Origin: Luteirhabdus pelagi
GTDB taxonomy: Bacteria > Bacteroidota > Bacteroidia > Flavobacteriales > Flavobacteriaceae
Length of the DNA stretch: 64,000 nt
NCBI RefSeq assembly: GCF_016827595.1
Contig: NZ_JAECMS010000001.1
Span: forward strand, 124,001-188,000
Reading direction: 5' to 3'
Positions within the stretch are counted from its first letter, which is position 1, and each line of letters opens with the position of its first letter. The position numbers were made by a program, and so were the translations under genes. The notes under the pieces were generated by a model, which did no database searches, had not been told where the DNA came from, and saw nothing but the letters and a program-made list of their open reading frames with translations. Of the stretch, positions 1-8,734 are shown piece by piece.

Positions 1-885
1 TATAATCTGAAGACAAACGAATTACATCAGTTAACAGATGTCTTGAACGATGCTATTGAAGGCGACGATTTAGTCGCCGCCGAAGTGATTCGCTATAAAT
101 CGTTCGACGACTTGGAAATTCCGGCCATTTATTATCTTCCAAAGCAGGCTTCTGCCGAAAACCCTGTTCCAGCCCTTGTTTGGGTTCACGGAGGCCCTGG
201 GGGGCAGTCGCGCCTTGGCTTCAACAGTACGATTCAATATTTAGTAAATCATGGCTATGCCGTTCTCGCCGTGAACAATCGTGGAAGCAGTGGCTATGGA
301 AAATCTTTTTATAAAATGGATGATCAAAACCACGGCGATAAGGATTTAAAGGATGTAATCGCTGGTAAGGATTGGTTAGCCGAACAAGAAGCAATCGATG
401 GTGAAAAGATTGGCATCATAGGAGGTTCCTATGGTGGTTTTATGACAATGGCCGCCCTAGCCTTTGCACCAGAAGAATTTGATGTAGGTGTAAATATTTA
501 TGGCGTTACGAACTGGCTTCGTACGCTGAAAAGCATTCCACCATGGTGGGAATCCTTCAAGGATGCCCTTTATACTGAAATGGGCGATCCCAATACAGCC
601 GACTCGGTTCGGTTACGGGAAATTTCTCCTTTATTTCATACCAAAAATGTGACGAAGCCTTTAATGGTGTTACAAGGTTCGCAAGATCCTCGCGTATTAC
701 AGGTGGAAAGCGATGAAATCGTTGAAAACGTCAAGCAGAATGGTGTACCCGTAGAGTATGTATTATTTGAAGATGAAGGCCATGGCTTTGTGAAAAAAGA
801 AAACCAGATTGAAGCCTATGGTAAGATCAAAGAGTTCCTGGACAAATATCTCAAAGGGGAAGGTCAGACCGGAATGGATAATTAA
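1..885 (+). CDS. S9 family peptidase (prolyl oligopeptidase-like), C-terminal part
   Basis: The reading frame is open from the first base of the window, so the 5' end lies outside; a TTG at 43 is internal, because the residues before it (YNLKTNELHQLTDVLN) already fit the family. The visible part is the alpha/beta-hydrolase domain of S9 peptidases, which cleave short peptides, often after proline or dipeptides. The catalytic triad is visible: Ser in GGSYGG (codon 427-429), Asp in SQDPRV (685-687) and His in EGHGF (781-783). The oxyanion region VHGGPGGQ is also present. The following gene starts about 80 bases downstream, after a palindromic repeat. The family call is firm; substrate and location cannot be told without the N-terminal propeller. 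Confidence 0.93.
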   Translation, partial: YNLKTNELHQLTDVLNDAIEGDDLVAAEVIRYKSFDDLEIPAIYYLPKQASAENPVPALVWVHGGPGGQSRLGFNSTIQYLVNHGYAVLAVNNRGSSGYGKSFYKMDDQNHGDKDLKDVIAGKDWLAEQEAIDGEKIGIIGGSYGGFMTMAALAFAPEEFDVGVNIYGVTNWLRTLKSIPPWWESFKDALYTEMGDPNTADSVRLREISPLFHTKNVTKPLMVLQGSQDPRVLQVESDEIVENVKQNGVPVEYVLFEDEGHGFVKKENQIEAYGKIKEFLDKYLKGEGQTGMDN

Positions 886-904
886 TGAAACACTCGGTGA
901 TTTC

Positions 905-936
905 GAGAGCCCTGCCTGCCGGCAGGCAGGGTTCTC
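905..936. repeat. Palindromic REP-like element
   Basis: Bases 911-930 are a perfect 20-base palindrome built from CCTGCCTGCC and its complement. The symmetry continues outward to 905-936 with one mismatch. It is GC-rich in an AT-rich gap between two genes and lacks a U-tract. Elements of this look are scattered between genes in many Bacteroidota; function unknown, possibly transcript stabilisation or attenuation. Confidence 0.7.
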
Positions 937-966
937 AAAACCACCTTATAATGCTAAAAAATTACT

Positions 967-1635
967 ATGCTAAAGAACACTATTGCCTTATTTCTATTAT
1001 GCTTATTACTTACAAATTTTCAAACCCAGGCCCAAGAAGACGAAGTTGGAGCTTGGTATATCGTAGCCAGTAATTCGAAATTATCGGAAAAATTTAGTTT
1101 TCAGTTACAGACCCAGTTTCGGTTTTACGAACTGGCTTCAGAAATAGAACAATTTAAAATACGGACCAGCGGAACCTATAAATTTAATGAGAAGGTTTCA
1201 GCCTCCTTGGGATATGCCTATTTCAGAAACGACCCCTCCTACTTAATGGAGACACCCGAGGAGTTTGATGAGCACCGATTGGTGGAAGATGCTCACCTTT
1301 CTAGTTCTTGGGGAAAGTTGGGTATCAAACATCGCTATCGAATGGAGCATCGATTCTTTCCAACACGAGACCCGCTTCATTGGGCGCGTTATATGCTGAA
1401 GCTTACGTATCCTCTAGGAGGTAGCTTTTCGGCCGATGTATATGATGAAGTATTTATCAATTTACAAAAACCACTTTTTGGTCAGAATTGGTTTGGGGGT
1501 GGAATTTCCTACAAAGCCAGCGATTTGCTGAAGGTACGTGTGGGCTATCAGAATATCACCTTTGAAAATGCAGCCCTCGATAGGCTCTTGGTGGGCATCA
1601 CCTTCACACCAGATTTTACCGATAACGATTCGTAA
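967..1635 (+). CDS. DUF2490 family outer-membrane beta-barrel-like protein
   Basis: 222 residues with an N-terminal signal peptide (hydrophobic LFLLCLLLTNF, likely cleavage after TQAQ). The mature part is rich in alternating hydrophobic/aromatic strands (YKFNEKVSASLGYAYFR, LGIKHRYRMEHRFF, VRVGYQNITF) and ends in short strands, as in DUF2490, a Bacteroidota/Proteobacteria family predicted to form an outer-membrane beta barrel of unknown role. The WY/RxEHR patterns near residues 115-130 are characteristic. The next gene begins 2 bases after the stop codon, so they are probably co-transcribed. Function cannot be assigned. Confidence 0.8.
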   Translation: MLKNTIALFLLCLLLTNFQTQAQEDEVGAWYIVASNSKLSEKFSFQLQTQFRFYELASEIEQFKIRTSGTYKFNEKVSASLGYAYFRNDPSYLMETPEEFDEHRLVEDAHLSSSWGKLGIKHRYRMEHRFFPTRDPLHWARYMLKLTYPLGGSFSADVYDEVFINLQKPLFGQNWFGGGISYKASDLLKVRVGYQNITFENAALDRLLVGITFTPDFTDNDS

Positions 1636-1637
1636 TT

Positions 1638-2858
1638 ATGAAATCGAGCAAATTAACATTTACCAATAAAGACGGAAAAGAATTGGCCGCACGCTTAGAT
1701 CTGCCGGCCGATCGCGATCCACACAACTTTGCCATTTTTGCGCATTGCTTCACCTGTACCAAAGATTTTTCAGCGGTTCGCAATATTTCAAGAGCGCTTG
1801 CTGCTGAAGGATTCGGCGTACTGCGTTTCGATTTTACAGGATTGGGCGACAGCGATGGCGATTTTTCCGAGACGAACTTCTCGAGTAATATTGAAGATTT
1901 ATATTGTGCTGCTCGGTTTTTAGGTGAAAAGTACAAGGCTCCTTCCCTATTGGTAGGACATTCACTAGGCGGGGCTGCTGTTATTTTTGCCGCAGCGGAA
2001 ATCGATTCCATTCTAGCTGTAGCTACTATTGGCGCGCCCAGTAATCCGACACATGTACAAAAACAATTGGGCGATCAATTGGAGAAAATTCATGCCGATG
2101 GTGAAGCGGAGGTCGAATTGGCCGGACGACCGTTTACGTTTAAACGTCAATTTTTAGAAGATCTTGAAGAATTATCCTTGCCTGAAGTAGCGAAGAATCT
2201 ACGAAAAGCATTGCTTATCATGCATTCGCCACAAGATAATACAGTATCGATTGATCATGCTGAAAAACTCTATCGCGCTGCCCACCATCCAAAAAGCTTC
2301 GTAACATTGGATGGGTCCGAACACTTATTAATAGGGAAAGCCAACGCCGCCTACGTTGGAAAAGTGATAGCGGGATGGGCTACGCGCTATATTCCAGTAC
2401 CAGCACCTGAAAAAATAAAATCGAGTAATCAGGTAGTGGCTAGCTTAGACGATGATGACGGCTTTACAACCGTATTAAAATTAGGTTCCCATTACATGAA
2501 AGCAGACGAACCCGAACGCGTTGGAGGAAATAATTATGGTCCAACTCCCTACGAGCTTTTAGCCGGTAGTTTATCGGCCTGTACTGCCATGACCCTTCAG
2601 ATGTATGCAAAACGCAAAAAATGGAACTTAGAGAACGTCGAGGTACATACAAACTATTCTCGCGACTACGCTACAGATTGTGAAGCTTGTGAAACCGATA
2701 AAGCTAAAATCGATACCTTTAGCAGGGAAATCAGTATGGAGGGTGATTTAGATGAAAAGCAAATAGCGCGATTATTGGAAATTGCCGATCGCTGTCCTGT
2801 TCACAAAAGCCTAAAAAGCGAAACACAGATTATTACCACGCTTCGAGAAGAAGACTAA
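1638..2858 (+). CDS. Bifunctional alpha/beta hydrolase - OsmC fusion protein
   Basis: 406 residues with two domains. Residues 1-255 are an alpha/beta hydrolase with nucleophile Ser109 in GHSLGG, acid Asp200 (SPQD) and His229 (SEHL). Residues 270-405 are an OsmC/Ohr-type peroxidase-like domain with its two conserved cysteines, Cys315 in SACTAM and Cys386 in DRCPVH. OsmC proteins reduce organic hydroperoxides using the Cys pair; the hydrolase partner may release the substrate, for example from an ester. This fusion is known in Bacteroidota and other bacteria. No signal peptide, so cytosolic. The stop codon overlaps that of convergent holA by two bases. Confidence 0.92.
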   Translation: MKSSKLTFTNKDGKELAARLDLPADRDPHNFAIFAHCFTCTKDFSAVRNISRALAAEGFGVLRFDFTGLGDSDGDFSETNFSSNIEDLYCAARFLGEKYKAPSLLVGHSLGGAAVIFAAAEIDSILAVATIGAPSNPTHVQKQLGDQLEKIHADGEAEVELAGRPFTFKRQFLEDLEELSLPEVAKNLRKALLIMHSPQDNTVSIDHAEKLYRAAHHPKSFVTLDGSEHLLIGKANAAYVGKVIAGWATRYIPVPAPEKIKSSNQVVASLDDDDGFTTVLKLGSHYMKADEPERVGGNNYGPTPYELLAGSLSACTAMTLQMYAKRKKWNLENVEVHTNYSRDYATDCEACETDKAKIDTFSREISMEGDLDEKQIARLLEIADRCPVHKSLKSETQIITTLREED

Positions 2859-3859
2859 TTGAAAATCTTCACCAGCAATTCTTTTAAAAGATCGCCCTCC
2901 GGAACATTAGCAGCTCCTACTCCTTTGCTTTTAAGATCAGTTTCCCGAATTAGCCCTATGATGGCACTTACCTTTTTAATAGGGAAGTTTCGCGCTGCTA
3001 TTTGATAATCCTTTATAAAGTAAGGACTAACCCCAAGTGCTCTAGCAGCATTCGATTTGTCGTTCAATGTGTGATATCTCATCAACTTCGCAAAAAAACT
3101 ATAGAGTAAGGCAATGGTCATAACTAAGGGATGGTTTTTTTGATTCTGACCAAAATACTGGACAATGCTAAAGGCTTTTTTTACATCCCGTTCCCCTATG
3201 GCATTCTGTAACTCGAAATTATTGTAATCTTTACTTATTCCGATGTTCTCTTCGATAACCTGTGGGGTTATTTGTTGACCGGGTCTTAGGATAAGCTGCA
3301 GTTTTTCGAGTTCATTATTCACCTTGGCGAGATCATTTCCCAAAAACTCTGTTAGCATCTGTGCAGCTTTGTGCGTAATGGTATAGCCTCTTCCAGCCAA
3401 AACTTTTCGTATCCATTCCGGAACTTTGTTTTCATATAGCTTTTTGGTGTCCAAAACCACTCCGGTTTTAGCAATAGCTTTAGAAAGTTTTTTACGCTTA
3501 TCCAGCTTTTTGTATTTATAACATACTACCAAGATTGTGGTCGACTGTGGGTTATCTGCGTATGGCGTTAGGTTTTCTATGGTTCGGGAAAGGTCTTGTG
3601 CTTCCTTTACTATAACCACCTGATATTCGGCCATCATAGGGAAACGCTTGGCTTGACTTATGATATCCTCTACCGATATATCGCGACCATACAACACCAT
3701 TTGGTTAAAACTCTTTTCTTCTTCTGAAAGAACTGTGTCTTCAATGAAATCGGAAATGGTATCGATATAGTAAGGCTCTTCTCCCATTAAGAAGTAAATA
3801 GGCTTTATATTGCCTTTCTTGATATCCGAAATTATGGTATTGACCTTATCGAGAGACAC
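2855..3859 (-). CDS. holA: DNA polymerase III subunit delta
   Basis: Clamp-loader delta subunit: opens the beta sliding clamp as part of the AAA+ loader complex. The frame is open upstream to 4042, but the conserved protein begins with DKVNTIISDIKKGNIKPIYF; the only standard start codon just before it is GTG at 3859, which gives 334 residues, normal for the family. A longer start would run through the divergent gene at 3908. Family features are the N-terminal YFLMGEEPYYID segment, LYGRDISVEDI, the VIVKEAQDL strand, and the C-terminal collar helices ending ELLVKIF. Located tail-to-tail with the hydrolase-OsmC gene. Confidence 0.9.
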   Translation of the reverse strand: MSLDKVNTIISDIKKGNIKPIYFLMGEEPYYIDTISDFIEDTVLSEEEKSFNQMVLYGRDISVEDIISQAKRFPMMAEYQVVIVKEAQDLSRTIENLTPYADNPQSTTILVVCYKYKKLDKRKKLSKAIAKTGVVLDTKKLYENKVPEWIRKVLAGRGYTITHKAAQMLTEFLGNDLAKVNNELEKLQLILRPGQQITPQVIEENIGISKDYNNFELQNAIGERDVKKAFSIVQYFGQNQKNHPLVMTIALLYSFFAKLMRYHTLNDKSNAARALGVSPYFIKDYQIAARNFPIKKVSAIIGLIRETDLKSKGVGAANVPEGDLLKELLVKIFN

Positions 3860-3879
3860 CGAATCGTAGGGGGTTTTAG

Positions 3880-3887
3880 TATTTTTG
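3880..3887 (+). promoter_or_regulatory. Candidate -7 box for the HsdR-N gene
   Basis: TATTTTTG matches the Bacteroidota -7 consensus TAnnTTTG and sits 20 bases before the ATG at 3908, in the short gap between holA and this gene. No clear TTG is seen at the -33 distance, so support is partial. Confidence 0.4.
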
Positions 3888-3907
3888 CTAAAAATTGGAA
3901 TTCCTTC

Positions 3908-4354
3908 ATGCAAGAACTCAATTTTCCAGCGTATTCGTTTCGCATCAAAAATACCAAAAACAAACCGTCCATTTTTGATGTCATCCGAAAAAAATTTATT
4001 ATCCTTACCCCCGAGGAATGGGTTCGACAACATGTACTTCATTATTTGCTGAATGAGTTAAAATATCCACGTTCGCTCATCAATGTAGAAAAGCAGCTAA
4101 AACTCAACGACACCCTCAAACGCTATGATATCGTCGTTTTCAAACCAGATGGTAGTTTGTTTCTTCTTGTGGAATGTAAAGCTCCATCGGTATCCATCAC
4201 CCAAAGCACTTTCGATCAGATAGCACGGTATAATTTGAGTCTTCAGGCTTCTTATCTTATGGTGACCAATGGTTTGCATCACTATTATTGCACGTTGGAT
4301 TATCACAACGAATGCTATCATTTTCTTAGGAGCTTGCCATCGTATGGATATTAA
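3908..4354 (+). CDS. Stand-alone type I restriction HsdR N-terminal domain protein
   Basis: 148 residues that correspond only to the HSDR_N_2 domain, the PD-(D/E)XK-type nuclease domain found at the front of type I restriction R subunits. Candidate catalytic residues are Asp74 (KRYDIVVF) and Glu89/Lys91 (LLVECKAP), with QIARYN behind them as in the family. There is no helicase part, and no hsdM or hsdS nearby, so it is not a restriction system. Such lone copies sit beside holA in many Flavobacteriia. Role unknown; DNA repair or processing is a guess. The start overlaps the open frame opposite holA, which supports holA starting at the shorter GTG. Confidence 0.85.
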   Translation: MQELNFPAYSFRIKNTKNKPSIFDVIRKKFIILTPEEWVRQHVLHYLLNELKYPRSLINVEKQLKLNDTLKRYDIVVFKPDGSLFLLVECKAPSVSITQSTFDQIARYNLSLQASYLMVTNGLHHYYCTLDYHNECYHFLRSLPSYGY

Positions 4355-4394
4355 AAAAGACCTATCAGATATAGCTCTGAAATAGGTCTTTTTA
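4353..4394. terminator. Bidirectional terminator after the HsdR-N gene
   Basis: AAAAAGACCTAT (4354-4365) pairs with ATAGGTCTTTTT (4382-4393) around a 16-base loop. It starts at the stop codon of the HsdR-N gene. A-rich and T-rich ends allow termination on either strand. Confidence 0.8.
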
Positions 4395-4496
4395 AGTAGG
4401 ATGGCATGTTTCTTTTTAGGGACACTGGCTAGTGTTTACTGTATGTTTCACACCTATAATCCTACTTCTATAATAATTCAAAAATGATACCAAACT

Positions 4497-4529
4497 AAAA
4501 AAGCGCCCCTGGATGAGGGGCGCTTTTTA
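4497..4529. terminator. Bidirectional terminator of the M36 peptidase gene
   Basis: AAAAAGCGCCCCT pairs with AGGGGCGCTTTTT over a short loop: a strong GC stem with A/T tails, about 20 bases beyond the stop of the minus-strand M36 peptidase gene. Confidence 0.88.
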
Positions 4530-4546
4530 ATATATAAAATGGCGAA

Positions 4547-7500
4547 TTATTTCTTGATGATTCGTTTCACCATTTGTCTATTCTCTGAAGAAATTTGAAC
4601 AAAATACATACCATTTGCAAAGGCATCCATGGCTATGGTAGATTCTGTTGCCATCTCGCGTAAGTCGACAGTTTGAATAACACGACCTTTCACATCGATA
4701 ACCGTTGCCTTCAACAACTTCTCGTTACTTCTGTTTAGAATCGTAAGCGTTCCTGAAGTAGGGTTCGGGTATAACTCGATCGCTTCTTCCATAGAAACAT
4801 CAGCAATGTCCAATTGGTCCTGTACAGTAATTACAAAAGTACAAGTAGCAACATTTCCTGCCTCATCGATAGCCGTTACCGTAATGGTATTTTCACCTAA
4901 AGGAAGTTCTGTCCCTGCAACTGGGTCTTGTGTTATCGTGGGCTCCGCAGTACAATTATCGGTAGCTGTAGCCTGAGTTGTGTAATCTGTAAGCGTATAT
5001 ACTTCGCCTTCATCAATAATTACGGTATCATTATCAGGACATGTTACTTCGGGTAGCTCTGTTTCAACAGTAACAGGAGTAGCTGTTCGAGACGCTAAAC
5101 ATCCTTGATATGCTGTGACATCGATATCATCGTTTGCCACTCCGAAATCGGATGGTAAACAAGTATTGCTCCAATCTGAAGCAGAATCAGTATCTCCCGA
5201 TCTTCTAAACGAATTATCGCAGTTTGCCAGTAGGTTTGCGCCAGCACCCGTCCAATCTAAGTCGGCTGCCGTGATATTAAACCCATTGACCGTGATATCC
5301 AATTGGTTGATTTCGGTTTCACTAAAATTCCAGAAAACGGAATCAACTACATTTCCTTCTGTATCGATAACGATGATCCACCCGGTACCGTCGTTATCCC
5401 ACCATAGGTTATCGCCCCAATAGCCTGCTCCGCCACTATCGTTATAGGTTACCACAGAATTTGCCTCCATAAATCCTAGTTCCTGTGTGGAGGAGTTAAC
5501 CGAGTTGATATTTGAATATGGTTCATCACTCGCAATTACTGTATACCCAGTATAATCCTTAGCCAGTCCGACATTTTGAATTTCCAAACGGTCTGGTGTT
5601 TCTAGGGTGACTTCAGAAATTACCAATTTAGAAAGCTCAACATCTGGATTTTCCTGAGCGTATACGGTTGTTGAAGCAGTTGGTGTAAACGTATAACTCT
5701 CACCTTCGGCTAGTAATGTACCGCCGAATTCGGCATCGTACCATCCAATAATATTATTGGAATCTACGGGAGTAGCCGTTACCGTTACCTCATCGCCTGG
5801 ACAGTAATCAGATACTCCTACCGTTGCAGGACTATCAGGTACGGCTAATACTTCAATAGAATCGGTATCTGAAGAAGCAGTAGTACACAACGATTCTGGT
5901 ACAGTATACGTAATATCATGAACACCAACGCCGGCTGCAGAAGGATCGAACGTATACGTTAATCCGTTACCGTCATCAGTTACGCCTGGACCGCTGTAAA
6001 CACCTCCTATTGGTAGTCCACCGCCAAGTTCTGTTAAAATATCTGAGCTTGCACAAACATCTGCTGGTGCTGAAAACTCAGCTTCAGATGGCGGAAGGTC
6101 GAAAGCTTCGGTACCATCGCTACGGCTAAAGGAAGAACCTTGATTAGCGCTGTAGCCTAATCCTCTTTTTGCAAAAGCTTCCCATAATAAACATTGATTT
6201 GCACCACCATACAGTACTTCGTCGGCTGCTATAATGGCATCTCGTCCATCCACAAACCCTGGACTACAAGGCTGTAGCTTCATACCTTCAGTTACGATGG
6301 CCATGGCCATAATATTTCCGGCATCCTGATTAACGTCGCCGGTGAAATTGTAAATATCTTCATCGAATCCGTGTTCATCGATAAGTGCCCACGTAACTTC
6401 CCAAAGCATAGATGCCCAAACAGAGCCTACTCCGTGCGGAACGGAAGCCGATTGGATAAAGTCATATGTTTGTGGGTTTACACCCATATCGGTAGTGTAG
6501 GGAAAATCACGGATTCCATTTCCTCCTGGCCCTTGGTCGAAAAGATAGGTTCCTACGGGTCTTGCATCGGTTCCTGTATCTCCAGGTTGAATGGTCATCA
6601 TGGTACCATACCAATCGCTCCATCCTTCACCCATTTGTTCGGTATTTTGAAGACAACCCGCTTCTAAGGCTCCGCCTGTCAAGCGATTTGAGATTCCATG
6701 TCCGTACTCGTGTACTATAACGAGGTTATCAAAATCGCCGTCCTTGTCGCTACAAGTATACATCTGCATTTGCGGATTACTACCGTCTGGAGGTGTACCG
6801 AAGTTTGCATTACAGGTACCAGAGGCATCCTGGGCTTCAGCATTTACTGAGTCGGAAGCGTTTCCACCATTCCCATAATTGTTTTCCTGAAAGTTTCCAG
6901 AAGCTTCATCAAAGCCATATTGGTGCAACACATCATGGATAATATTGTTCCAATAAAAAAGATTCGTGATCGCAGCATCCTCATACTGATTCGAGAAAGA
7001 ATAATTTTGGTCGAATGGATAGCCTGTAAAATCCAAGTTGGAGCCTCCATCAGGTTGGTAGCCCGGATTGTCGCCATCTTCATACGCATTTACATTGTTT
7101 CCACGCGTAGTAGTGAATTCGGCGCCAGCGCTTCCATTTGTATCGTGCCATCCGAAGGGTGACGAAGAAACATCGGCAGGAAGCGTTTCAATAGTTCTAG
7201 TTGTAAAGTAAGGGCTTTCAAAAGGAATAGCGATTACCTCATAACATTCCGTGCAACCAGAAGCTTCTACTAGTTCCTCATAATTTGGGATATCGAAAAG
7301 ATTTTTATTGTAATCTAGCTTTTCTTCGGTAGCATGATCATGATCGAACGAACAGCTAACAATCCAATTCGCTTGATCTATTATGATTCCCGAAGCGGCG
7401 TCCACTCGTACATTCCACCAATCGTGTTGATCGGCAGCTTGGATTGAAATATCCCAGCTAAGAATTAATTCGTTGTTAGTATTTCGTTGGTATACCAGTT

Positions 7501-7978
7501 TCGCTGGAATAGCACTTAGGGAAATACCTCCGTCTGAAAGCACTACGTTACCTTCGTTAGTACGTTCGAGTACTGTGAAGTCTTCAGAAATACTATATCC
7601 TAGTTGTGCCGCCGCAGATTGAACTGCTTGTACAGCAGTTAGGGATGCGACATTTGTTGTAACGCGTTGATTTGAATTTTTAATAAATTTATTAGAAGCA
7701 GAAATTGTTCTACCATCGGAGGTAACATGAATACTTGATTCAGTTCCTACAACGGGTATACCATCGATTGCTTGCTTGAAGTAGATATGTTCTATACCAC
7801 TTGCTGAGCTGATATGGCTACTGGTAATTTGGTATTCCAAATCTGAACGATTCAATTCGTTGTTTTCCAATAGCGCGTCAAATTGAGCTGTAAGAGCCTT
7901 TCGATTATCCTGTGCTTTTAGGGATATACTGCTAACGAGCAGCAATCCTGTCAGGATCCATAGCGTATTTTTTTTCAT
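4547..7978 (-). CDS. Secreted M36 (fungalysin-like) metallopeptidase with T9SS sorting domain
   Basis: 1143 residues. Signal peptide (about 1-22, ending SLKAQ), FTP-type propeptide (about 40-190), then the M36 zinc peptidase with HEYGH at residues 423-427 and the third ligand in GEGWSDW (Glu451). After the catalytic domain come Ig-like segments (CPGDEVTVTATP region), a lamin-tail-like stretch (KLVISEVTLETPDRLEIQN), a HYR-like domain (ITVTAIDEAGNVATCTFVITV) and a C-terminal type A T9SS sorting domain (ELYPNPTSG ... MVKRIIKK). It is therefore exported by Sec, moved across the outer membrane by T9SS and probably attached or released as a broad-specificity protease. Promoter and terminator are both visible, so it is monocistronic. 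Confidence 0.95.
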   Translation of the reverse strand: MKKNTLWILTGLLLVSSISLKAQDNRKALTAQFDALLENNELNRSDLEYQITSSHISSASGIEHIYFKQAIDGIPVVGTESSIHVTSDGRTISASNKFIKNSNQRVTTNVASLTAVQAVQSAAAQLGYSISEDFTVLERTNEGNVVLSDGGISLSAIPAKLVYQRNTNNELILSWDISIQAADQHDWWNVRVDAASGIIIDQANWIVSCSFDHDHATEEKLDYNKNLFDIPNYEELVEASGCTECYEVIAIPFESPYFTTRTIETLPADVSSSPFGWHDTNGSAGAEFTTTRGNNVNAYEDGDNPGYQPDGGSNLDFTGYPFDQNYSFSNQYEDAAITNLFYWNNIIHDVLHQYGFDEASGNFQENNYGNGGNASDSVNAEAQDASGTCNANFGTPPDGSNPQMQMYTCSDKDGDFDNLVIVHEYGHGISNRLTGGALEAGCLQNTEQMGEGWSDWYGTMMTIQPGDTGTDARPVGTYLFDQGPGGNGIRDFPYTTDMGVNPQTYDFIQSASVPHGVGSVWASMLWEVTWALIDEHGFDEDIYNFTGDVNQDAGNIMAMAIVTEGMKLQPCSPGFVDGRDAIIAADEVLYGGANQCLLWEAFAKRGLGYSANQGSSFSRSDGTEAFDLPPSEAEFSAPADVCASSDILTELGGGLPIGGVYSGPGVTDDGNGLTYTFDPSAAGVGVHDITYTVPESLCTTASSDTDSIEVLAVPDSPATVGVSDYCPGDEVTVTATPVDSNNIIGWYDAEFGGTLLAEGESYTFTPTASTTVYAQENPDVELSKLVISEVTLETPDRLEIQNVGLAKDYTGYTVIASDEPYSNINSVNSSTQELGFMEANSVVTYNDSGGAGYWGDNLWWDNDGTGWIIVIDTEGNVVDSVFWNFSETEINQLDITVNGFNITAADLDWTGAGANLLANCDNSFRRSGDTDSASDWSNTCLPSDFGVANDDIDVTAYQGCLASRTATPVTVETELPEVTCPDNDTVIIDEGEVYTLTDYTTQATATDNCTAEPTITQDPVAGTELPLGENTITVTAIDEAGNVATCTFVITVQDQLDIADVSMEEAIELYPNPTSGTLTILNRSNEKLLKATVIDVKGRVIQTVDLREMATESTIAMDAFANGMYFVQISSENRQMVKRIIKK

Positions 7979-8007
7979 AAATTAAGTTTGGATTAACAGA
8001 AACTTCA

Positions 8008-8037
8008 CAAATCTACCAAATTTCAATAGGTAATCAA
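8008..8037 (-). promoter_or_regulatory. Promoter of the M36 peptidase gene
   Basis: On the minus strand, TTG (8037-8035) is followed after exactly 19 bases by TAGATTTG (8015-8008), a full match to the Bacteroidota consensus TTG-N19-TAnnTTTG. The ATG is about 30 bases downstream. Confidence 0.75.
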
Positions 8038-8197
8038 ACATCTTCAGTTAAATACCTTCATTTGTAAGAATATTTCAGCATTTGTTCAAATTATTACGTT
8101 TTTAAAAAATTTGTTGGGAAAAATTTAGTATTCTCATTTTTTCCAAGCCCGTGTAAACTCTCTATATTTACGCAATTTGCAATTTAGTATATCAGGT

Positions 8198-8731
8198 ATG
8201 ACGCAACCTAACGAACTCATTCAACAATTTCAGGCAGGGGACCAGAAAAGTTTTTCAAGATTATACACCATGTATTCCGAAGCCCTGTTTGGAATCATTT
8301 TCAGTGTGGTCCATGAAGAAACTACTTCAGAGGAAGTACTTCAGGACACCTTTATCAAAATCTGGGATAATCGTGAAAGCTACGATATCGACAAGGGACG
8401 ATTTTTCACTTGGATGCTAAATATAGCACGCAACACGGCCATCGATAAGACCCGTTCCAAGGATTATAAAAACAGTAGAAAAAACCTACATCCCGAAAAC
8501 TTCGTAGATATTTTTGAAACTACAGATTCCCTGAACAGAAAGACAAACACCATAGGCATTAAAAAGTTTATCGATGTCTTAAAGCCGGTGTGTAAGAAGT
8601 TGATTGACCTACTAATTTTTAAAGGATTTACGCATAAGGATGCCGCAAAGGAAATGGAAATTCCATTAGGTACCCTTAAAACTAAAAATAGAGCCTGTTT
8701 AAAGGAATTGAGAACTGTTGTGTTACGATAA
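8198..8731 (+). CDS. ECF-type sigma-70 family RNA polymerase sigma factor
   Basis: 177 residues from the ATG at 8198 (MTQPNELIQQF); an in-frame TTG at 8177 lies close to the presumed promoter and is less likely. Region 2 is visible in LYTMYSEALFGIIFSVV and the core-binding/-10 segment EEVLQDTFIKIWDNRESYD...FTWMLNIARNTAIDKTRS; region 4 helix-turn-helix in GFTHKDAAKEMEIPLGTLKTKNRACLKEL. The anti-sigma factor starts 3 bases after the stop codon, so the pair is co-expressed. A near-consensus -7 box (TATATTTA, 8163-8170) precedes it. The regulated genes are not evident, though DUF4331 genes lie 3 kb away. Confidence 0.93.
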   Translation: MTQPNELIQQFQAGDQKSFSRLYTMYSEALFGIIFSVVHEETTSEEVLQDTFIKIWDNRESYDIDKGRFFTWMLNIARNTAIDKTRSKDYKNSRKNLHPENFVDIFETTDSLNRKTNTIGIKKFIDVLKPVCKKLIDLLIFKGFTHKDAAKEMEIPLGTLKTKNRACLKELRTVVLR

Positions 8732-8734
8732 ATT

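Noticed and set aside
885-1073. 62-aa frame starting at the end of the S9 peptidase gene
   Set aside because: Contains the palindromic repeat and overlaps the DUF2490 gene in another frame; the product has no recognisable features.
1616-2011. 131-aa minus-strand frame over the hydrolase-OsmC gene
   Set aside because: Antisense to a well-supported enzyme domain; no independent evidence.
3860-4042. N-terminal extension of holA to 4042
   Set aside because: The extra residues do not fit the family and run opposite the HsdR-N gene; GTG at 3859 gives the normal length.
3908-4354. Type I restriction-modification system
   Set aside because: Only the HsdR N-terminal domain is encoded; helicase, methylase and specificity genes are absent.
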